From assembly GCA_022432975.1 (NCBI GenBank), contig CM039502.1, forward strand, positions 26,954,996 through 27,018,995: a stretch of DNA of 64,000 nucleotides. Direction: 5' to 3'. The DNA comes from Begonia masoniana. Lineage: Eukaryota; Streptophyta; Magnoliopsida; Cucurbitales; Begoniaceae. The notes under the pieces are model-generated. The model worked only from the letters and a program-made list of their open reading frames with translations. It ran no database searches and had not been told where the DNA came from. The position numbers were made by a program, and so were the translations under genes. Below are positions 57,759 to 64,000 of the stretch, one piece after another. Position 1 is the first letter of the stretch; each line of letters starts with the position of its first letter.

Positions 57759-57782
57759 GGGGGGGGGGGGGGGGGGGGGGGG
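57759..57782. repeat. 24-base poly-G run
   Basis: A homopolymer of 24 G (preceded by GTGGGGC) inside F2; its length is likely to be uncertain in sequencing. F1 has no equivalent run. Confidence 0.9.
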
Positions 57783-58335
57783 TCGTTTGGTGAGGAATTG
57801 AGTGAGAATTGATGGAAAATCAAAAATGGGGATTTTTCGGGTAAGGGCAGTTCGGGTTTTTGCTATTTTGACCTAGCTAGGGTAATTTGTTTTAAAATTC
57901 CTTTTGGCCGGTTAAAATAGGCTATTAGAGGAGTACGTGGCCGCTGGAATCGTTCGATTCCAATATTCGACGCGAAAGTTACGCGCGTTTGAAGTTTCAG
58001 GTCGGTTTTTACTGAACCTCAATTAGTGGCCCGTTTAGTTAGATTTTAGTTGGATTAGGCTAAAAATAGTAGTTTGAGAGTAATTGGTGAATGTAGACTT
58101 AATTTTAATGGAGTTGAAGTTGGACGGTAAAATTTACATAAAAATCGGGTTTTGTGTTTTGGTGAGAGAAAGGAGTTTGAAGTATGGTTAGTTTTAGTTA
58201 GAAAATTTATGAGTGAATTGCTAAGTTATTTTCTATAATTGATAGGTTATCAGACGAGTGAATTGATCGTTAGAGGTGAGCACCGTAAAGCCGAGCAGTC
58301 ATGTAAGTAGAGGAAGTTTGTGTTTTGCCTTCGGG

Positions 58336-59385
58336 CCTACACCACGGAACGGTAGGTTTGTTGTTTGTTGTTTGGTTGTCTTCTTTGTTGGTTGAGCATT
58401 GTTGGTTGATTGCTTTGCTTTGTTTTGGTCAGGTCTGGTTAAGTATTTGTGCGACTTGCATCATAGTGTGAAATGCATCGTAGTTTATAGTCTCAGGGGA
58501 TGTTTGTTTGTTTGGTGTTGTATTGTTGACTTGTGTTGTTGTGTTGATGGTTTCGTGTGGTATTGCATATTTAAAGCATGCATCATGGTATAACACGTTA
58601 GAAATGATTAGTGGCATTGTTTGGCATTGTGAGCATGAATGTAATCAGATAAAGTAAAATGTAAAATGCATCTCGAATAGGGTGACTTGTCGGGCTGAGG
58701 TTGCTGGTAGTAGCACCCCGAGGGGAACTCTATGAGAGATGACCGGCTAAAACACGAGATCCTGATTAGTGTGCCTTGTCGGGCTGAGGTTGCTGGTAGT
58801 AGCGCCTCGAGGGGAGCTCTATGAAGGATGATTTGTTAAAATACGAAATTCTGAATAGTGGGCCTTGTTGGGCTGAGGTTGCTGGTAGTAGCACCCCGAG
58901 GGGACCTCTGTGAAGGATGACTGGCTAAGATACGTAAATGTAAAATGCATCTCGAATAGGGTGACTTGTCGGGCTGAGGTGCTGGTGTGTAGCACCCCGA
59001 GGGGAACTCTATGAGAGATGACCGGCTAAAACACGAGATCCTGATTAGAGTGCCTTGTCGGGCTGAGGTTGCTGGTAGTAGCACCCCGAGGGAACCTCTA
59101 TGAAGGATGATTGACTAAAATACGTAAATGTCGTGATTAAAGCAACGATCAGCAAACGAACACAACTGAGAGTTAGAAACTGCATTGTGTTAGGTTGATT
59201 GCATTGTGATGTTGTTGAGTTGCATTGGGAAGTTGTGTTGTTGCGTTGCGTTGTCGTGTTGAGCGTGTGTGTGTGGTTGTGTTAGGGTTGTGTGAGGGTT
59301 AATTGTGGATTGCATTTGTTTATATTTATTATCCCTTACTTGCTAAGCGTAAGCTTACGTGTGTGTGTGTGTTCCGTGGTGTAGG
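58336..59385 (+). other. LTR stem module, F2
   Basis: CCTACACCACGGAAC (58336-58350) and GTTCCGTGGTGTAGG (59371-59385) are perfect 15-bp complements with a loop of about 1,020 nt. The 5' arm starts 33 nt after the donor-like GT at 58303, and the acceptor-like AG is at 59383-59384. Confidence 0.82.
58670..59130 (+). repeat. Tandem hairpin-rich units in F2
   Basis: Five units of about 85-95 bp, each with CTTGTCGGGCTGAGGTTGCT, GGTAGTAGCACCCCGAGGGG and then a variable end such as ACCGGCTAAAACACGAGATC. They are the reverse of the F1 units. Confidence 0.88.
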
Positions 59386-60556
59386 TGACGACAGGAGTAC
59401 AGGTTAAAGCTTGAGGAAAGCTAGGATTGGGACGCAGTCGTTGATGTACGCGGTATGCCGGTGCGGGCAGTTGTCGGGGCGTCTCGACCATGGTCTTCGG
59501 AGATGTGGGGTTTAATATTTTGGTGGTTATTGTAAATGTTTATTGTTGTATATAGTTAAGTTAAGGGTGATAGGTCGCCCTAACCTGTGGATTTTCTGCA
59601 TTTGAGGATGTTAGTATTTTAGTTTCCCATTTTTCTATTATTAGAGATTTTGTATGCTGGATAGTGAGTGATTAGCTGAGTAAGAATATTCTGGATCTGG
59701 TTGGGAATTGTTTTGTGTGCAGGTACTTAGCATTTTTGGAGGAGCCATTCTCAGGCGTTACTCTGCCGAAATTTTTGGGGAAAACGCCGTGGTGCTTAGC
59801 GGTTAGGAGTAAGGGTAATTAGCGAGTCTAGGCCTAGTTTAAATTATGTTTCAACGTGGGCTTGGTTAGCAAAGTAGCGCACCGAGCTAGGGTGGGTTCG
59901 GGGGCGTTACAGAAGAGCTATGCCGACAAGAGGTGTAGAGAATTAGAGTTTGAAGTAGGTGATGAAGTTTTTCTTAAGATATCACCATTTAAAGGAGTTG
60001 TGAGATTTGGAAAGAGAGGCAAGTTGAACCCCAGGTTCATTGGACCGTTCACGATTCTGAAGAGGATTGGAAGAACAGCTTACCACTTACAACTACCAAC
60101 TTCTATGGAAGGGGTACATGATGTATTCTACGTTTCTATGTTGAAAAAGTGCATAAGGGATCTAAACCAAGTCATGGAACAGCAAGACTTTGAGATTCAT
60201 CCTACCCTTGCCTATGAAGAGAAACCAGTAAGGATCTAAGATTATGCAGTGAAGGTATTGCGCAACAAGGAAGTTCCATTGGTGAAGGTATTGTGGCGTA
60301 ACCAGAATATTGAGGAGACAACTTGGGAGCGCTAGCAAGACATATTGGACCAACATCCAGAATTATTCAGGTACTGAATTTTGAGGACAAAATTCTTTTA
60401 AGGATGGTAGATTGTAACAACCGGTTTCTATTAACCGATTTACCTTGTTTCATTTTTTTTAGAATGCTTTCAAAGTTAAATTGGGTGATTTAGTGATTAG
60501 GTTAATAAGTGAATGAGTAAGGACAAAATGGTAAATTATAATTTATTGTGGATAAC

Positions 60557-60565
60557 GTATTTAAG
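60557..60565 (+). promoter_or_regulatory. TATA-like box of second G LTR
   Basis: GTATTTAAG, 145 bp inside the LTR, as in the first G LTR. Confidence 0.6.
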
Positions 60566-60978
60566 GGAGGGTTTAATGAGGTTTAGCCGCCACTGCCCCC
60601 TCATTTTTCCTTTCACGGTATTCAGCTCAAGCTCATCAGAGTTCCAGGCGATTTTCCCTCCCACTTCTCCAGTGATTTCTTCGATTTAGGTGAGTTCCTC
60701 CATTTTTCCTTATGACTTGACAGTTAAATAACAGAGGGAGTGCAATGTATGTGTTTTTGGGAGTGTTGTGAATGTGTGTAGTTTCGGGTTTAGTGCAGAA
60801 TCGGGAATACACAAAGATCTGAGCTTCCAAACTAATTTCCTTGAGACTCCTGGATAGTTTAGAATGAAGTTTAACTAATACACTGTCTATGGTTTTAGGT
60901 TTGAGCAGAACCCGAAGTGGTTAGCGACCAAACATTTCCCAGGAATCCAGGTAAGTAAAGTATGCATGTGCCTTTGGG

Positions 60979-61435
60979 CCTACATCACAAAACATTAGGA
61001 TTATGCATTGTGCGAATGAGTTTGTATGACATGCATCATGTTTTTATGAAAGATTACGAAAATGAATTTTCATGTAAAGAATGGTAAGGCATGAACTGAA
61101 TGTGACAGATCAACTATTAAGGGAATTCATCCGCCCCTTAATCGAGTAGAGGATGTAGAACATTGGGAGAATTGATCCCACTCCCAAGGGAACTGAGGGA
61201 TCAGAATAGCTATTAAGGGAATTCATCCGCCCCTTTATCGAGTAGAGGATGTATAACATTGGGAGAACTGATCCCACTCCCAAGGGAACCGAGGGATCAG
61301 ATCAGTAAATGAACGAATGTACAACTGAGATGAGAAAGTAGAAACTGCATGTTTAGGTTTTATGTTTCAGCATATCATTTCATTATTGCTTTGCTTCCTT
61401 AGCATTAGGCTAATAGATGAGTTTTGTGATGTAGG
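60979..61435 (+). other. LTR stem module, second G LTR
   Basis: CCTACATCACAAAAC (60979-60993) and GTTTTGTGATGTAGG (61421-61435), perfect 15-bp complements; the loop holds two tandem units at about 61108-61300. Confidence 0.82.
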
Positions 61436-62638
61436 TGTTGAGGTTACTGCAGGTGATTTCCCTGAGTTCACAGACGCATAGATGATGTTGGAGGAGCGCA
61501 TTCAGGCCACGACTTGGTAAACTGGATAGCTGAGTTGTGTTTAAGTTTCGCTGACAGAATCAACTTTTAATGTCCTGATCTTAGGTTTGAAAACTCTTTA
61601 GTTCAGTCGACAATGTTTTCACTTAAGTATGTTGAGTCTTATAACAGCAATAGTTTTCAATGTTTTGAAACACATTTTGAAATCTTCTGAAAATAGTACC
61701 TTGCTGATTTAGCATTGGTTTTTACTGGATTTGAGTAATGTAGGGATTGGAGTCGTTTTCAAAAGGTTTCATTGAAGCGAATAAGTCCCTTCGTAGTAGA
61801 GTTGTTTTTGTATAGAGTATGAATTGTTGAAAAATTGCTCTGTTTTCTACCGGTAGTGGTAATCTATCGGTAGAAGACATCGTTTTCTATCGGTAGAAGA
61901 TGGTTGTTTTCTACCGGTAGGAGTAGCGTGTTAAATCTATCGGATGGTGTAGTTTATTTCATCGGTACGAAGTTTAGACTTTTGTCGTTTAGCGATCGGT
62001 GGATGTCGAGTGCTATAGTTAACGGAAGATGTGGGAAATAATTTTGTCGTTTAGTGATCGGTGGACATTGTGTATTATGTCTATCGGAAGATGCGGGAAG
62101 ACTTTTGTCGTTTAGTGACTGGTCAACGTATTCTGTTTGTTTTGTTTTGTGAGTAAAGTCTTTTGTCGTCTTATGATCGGCAGAGGCTGGATGAACGAAT
62201 CATCCGGCTGACGTCATCGGCAGATGTAGTAGCAAAACTTGTCGTTTTGCGATCGGCTGAAGTTGGAAGAATGATCCTCCAGCTGACGTCATCGGTAGAG
62301 ATCCTTCAGTTTTATTTATGCCCTCTTGTTGACTTTGTTTAGCGGCAGACGAGTTTGACTTTTGCAACTTTCAAAGTATTTTTCTATTTAAACCTTATTT
62401 CTTTTGGTCGAATGTTCCCTAACATCTCAATTAATTATTCAAACATTGTTCTTTAGTTTTGTTTAACTCTATTTTTGTTCAAATAATTTCCGTTGCAAGT
62501 ATTTAAACGTTTTGAAGTTTTAGAAAAATGTCAAATTTAGACTTTTGCGCAAAATTTTAAATTTGGTCCAAAGTTTCTTAGTCATGTTCGAGTTTATGAG
62601 TAGCAAACTGGGTTTGGAAAACTCTGGGCGTTACAGTA

Positions 62639-62650
62639 TGGTATCAGAGA
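62639..62650 (+). other. Primer-binding site of second G copy
   Basis: TGGTATCAGAGA, 3 bp after the LTR end, identical to that at 52879. Confidence 0.9.
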
Positions 62651-62790
62651 TATTCGGTTAAACCGTTCAAAAGATTACTCATCAGTGCAAATCGTTGCAT
62701 GGAAGTGCTTCAACAACTGTAAGTGTTTATTTTAACATTAGCTAATAGATTTTTAAGAGTGTAATTAACCCTGTACAGGACTTTAGTATA

Positions 62791-64000
62791 ATGGCTCGAT
62801 GCCCAGGAAGACCTAGAGTGCCAAGGGAAATGCCAAACCTGAGTGGTGGAGAGGAGCCTAGTGTGATTAGGCAGCTGACAGAGTTGGTGCGTCAGCAAAC
62901 CGATTTAGTGCGCCAGCAGTCTGATCAACCAGGAGTACTATTGAACCGAGAGGAACAAGGAAGTGCCAACTCGGGTTCTAGCAATGAACATTCTGGAGAT
63001 AGATTCAGGAGATTACGACCACCCACGTTTGATGGTCAGTCGTCTGATCCAGTTATTAATGAAGGGTGGCTTAGGAAGATTGAAAGTATGTTTAGGTGTG
63101 CCAACATAGGAGAAGGAGACAAGGTCACGTTGGCGACATTTCACTTGGCTGGTGAAGCTCAACTCTGATGGGAAACAATAGAGACCACCACTGATGTCTT
63201 GGTGATGCCTTGGTCGTAATTCAAGGACATTTTCTACGAAAAGTATTTCAACAGTACTGTCCAAACTGCAAAGAAGTTGGAATTACTAAACTTGAAGCAG
63301 ACAGGGTCTGTAGCCGAGTACAGTAGGCCGTTCGAGTCCCTGTCAAGGTTTGCTGGACATTTTGCTCACACGGACAAGGTATTCAAATTTGTGCATGGAC
63401 TGAAGCTAGAAATCTACAGAGGGGTTAAATTTTGCGGTATTAAAGGTTTGACTTTCAGCGAGGTTGTGTCCACTGCTCTGGAAGTGGAAGAAGCTGAAAG
63501 GAAGTGTGCTGGACCAAAAGAGGTCCCACAAAAGTCGGTCCAGCCACATCATCAAAGGGGAATGAAGAGGCCTAGTGAAGGCCAGCATAGCCAAGGAACG
63601 GGAAAGAAAGTGCCAGATGCCAGGAAGTTTCCCCTGTGCCCGAAATGCTCGAAGAGTCACCTAGGTGAATGCAGGTTCGGTTCGGGAAAGTGTTTCAATT
63701 GCGAGGAAATTGGACACACATTTAGGGATTGCCCGAAGCCCAGAGTCACCCGATGCTTCAACTGTAACAAGGTTGGCCACGTCATTAGGGACTGTCCAGC
63801 TCCTAAGAATGGCCCTGCTATGATTAAGCCGAGGATATTCTCCATGATAGAGTCGGGCGATGATGAGCAGCCTGCTGTTGTGTCAGGTACTATATTAGTC
63901 AACTCTATACCTGCTTTTACGTTGATAGATTCTGGTGCAACACATTCATTCATAGCATCTACTTTTGCTGTTAAGTTAGATGCACAGTTTACCCCTTCTA
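62791..64000 (+). pseudogene. gag-pol: Second G gag-pol (runs off window)
   Basis: Starts with MARCPGRPRVPREM. Stops are at 63166-63168 (TGG to TGA) and in the following WSQF (CAA to TAA, about 63217). A 6-bp in-frame deletion near 63370 removes two residues relative to the first copy. The position that is TAA at 53838 in the first copy is still CAA here. Gag, the finger CPKC...GEC, both knuckles and the protease start [11 protein letters not shown] are present before the window ends. Confidence 0.93.

Larger units (their letters stand above)
57055..59911 (+). repeat. Solo LTR F2
   Basis: 2,857 bp from TGTAACACCCGAG to GGGGGCGTTACA, with perfect GAAGA duplications at 57050-57054 and 59912-59916. 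The same family as F1. The insertion plus duplication is 2,862 bp (3 x 954), so it did not change the phase of pol. Donor-like sites are ATCAG/GTAAGC (57510) and TCAT/GTAAGT (58303). Confidence 0.97.
53031..60377 (+). pseudogene. gag-pol: Element G gag-pol polyprotein with seven stops, split by F2
   Basis: Start ATG 53031 (MARRPGRPRVPREM). Leaving out F2 and one target duplication gives about 1,494 codons in a single frame. Gag core spans residues 75-200; a finger (CPKC...GEC) and knuckles [14 protein letters not shown] and [14 protein letters not shown] follow; protease DSG is at residue 382; RT FIDD at 717-720; RNase H Asp (YCDASK) at 866; integrase core Asp 1149, Asp 1210 and Glu 1246, so D,D35,E is intact. 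The tail has [20 protein letters not shown] and EETTWE. Premature stops are at 53838, 55323, 56100, 56457, 56853, 60237 and 60333; the natural stop is 60375-60377. No frameshift is visible. F2 splits it between QSRQK and SYAD at 57055. Confidence 0.95.
60413..62635 (+). repeat. Second (shared) LTR of G
   Basis: 2,223 bp from TGTAACAACCGG to GGGCGTTACA. It serves as 3' LTR of the first internal region and 5' LTR of the next. The upstream polypurine tract is degenerate (TTTTAAGGATGG at about 60396). It lacks 50 bp found in the first LTR around 51710. Confidence 0.95.
50601..64000 (+). mobile_element. Element G in tandem: LTR-internal-LTR-internal
   Basis: LTR 50601-52875, internal 52876-60412 (with solo LTR F2 inside), LTR 60413-62635, then a second internal region from 62636 that runs off the window. 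Each LTR is followed by the same GTATGGTATCAGAGA leader. Such sharing of an LTR by two internal regions is expected from unequal homologous recombination. It inserted into a hAT transposase; the left 5-bp flank is GAAGA, while the right end is outside the window. Confidence 0.93.

Overview
The window is plant nuclear DNA. It is retrotransposon-dominated, and I found no intact host gene, rRNA or tRNA gene. The main evidence is a set of degenerate Ty3/gypsy polyproteins with a C-terminal chromodomain-like tail, 2.1-2.9 kb LTRs starting TGTARC and ending YTACA, and primer-binding sites matching plant initiator tRNA-Met. I assign these to Tekay/Del-like chromoviruses by inference. There are also Ty1/copia relics and a hAT transposase fragment. 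The species cannot be named from sequence alone. I use working letters: A, D, E, G and J for one gypsy superfamily, F for a related solo-LTR family, H for a second gypsy lineage, I for a copia relic, and U for an unclassified repeat.

Layout. 1-6035: unassigned AT-rich DNA, a gypsy Gag relic (2018-2520), a partial copy of repeat U (about 3395-3885) and two copia-LTR-like fragments. 6036-21732: element E (minus strand), whose pol 3' end is split by the nested, complete element A (8434-17872, minus, target duplication ATCCC). 21733-23420: a minus-strand copia gag/protease relic, then a plus-strand copia LTR end with primer-binding site. 23425-27420: an LTR fragment rich in GTCGACC words, then relic H. 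27490-37500: two copies of repeat U; the second is split by copia relic I, which itself holds solo LTR F1 (30224-32873, target duplication TACTA). 37876-48990: element D (plus), whose RNase H segment is replaced by an LTR fragment J (42894-45324). 48991-50600: unassigned DNA, then a hAT transposase end. 50601-64000: element G in a tandem LTR-internal-LTR-internal arrangement; the first internal region carries solo LTR F2 (57055-59911, target duplication GAAGA).

All autonomous proteins seen here are broken by stops or frameshifts, so the elements are not individually competent. Order of events is readable from nesting: A is younger than E; F1 is younger than copia I; F2 is younger than G.

The most unusual signal is inside the LTRs. 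The E/A/G, F, D and J LTRs barely align over most of their length, yet share a module. It runs: splice-donor-like GTAAGT, then about 28-33 nt later a CCTACAYCAY arm, then a 0.4-1.0 kb loop that in several families holds tandem hairpin-rich units, then the reverse-complementary arm ending GTGRTGTAGG, which contains a splice-acceptor-like AG. The arms differ between families but change together, as expected of a conserved RNA stem closing a leader intron. A second shared property is a short-word, palindrome- and hairpin-rich repeat zone nearer the LTR 3' end: TGACGTCA units in A and G, GATCGATCG hairpins in D, alternating hairpins in J, and GTCGACC words in 23.6-23.8 kb.
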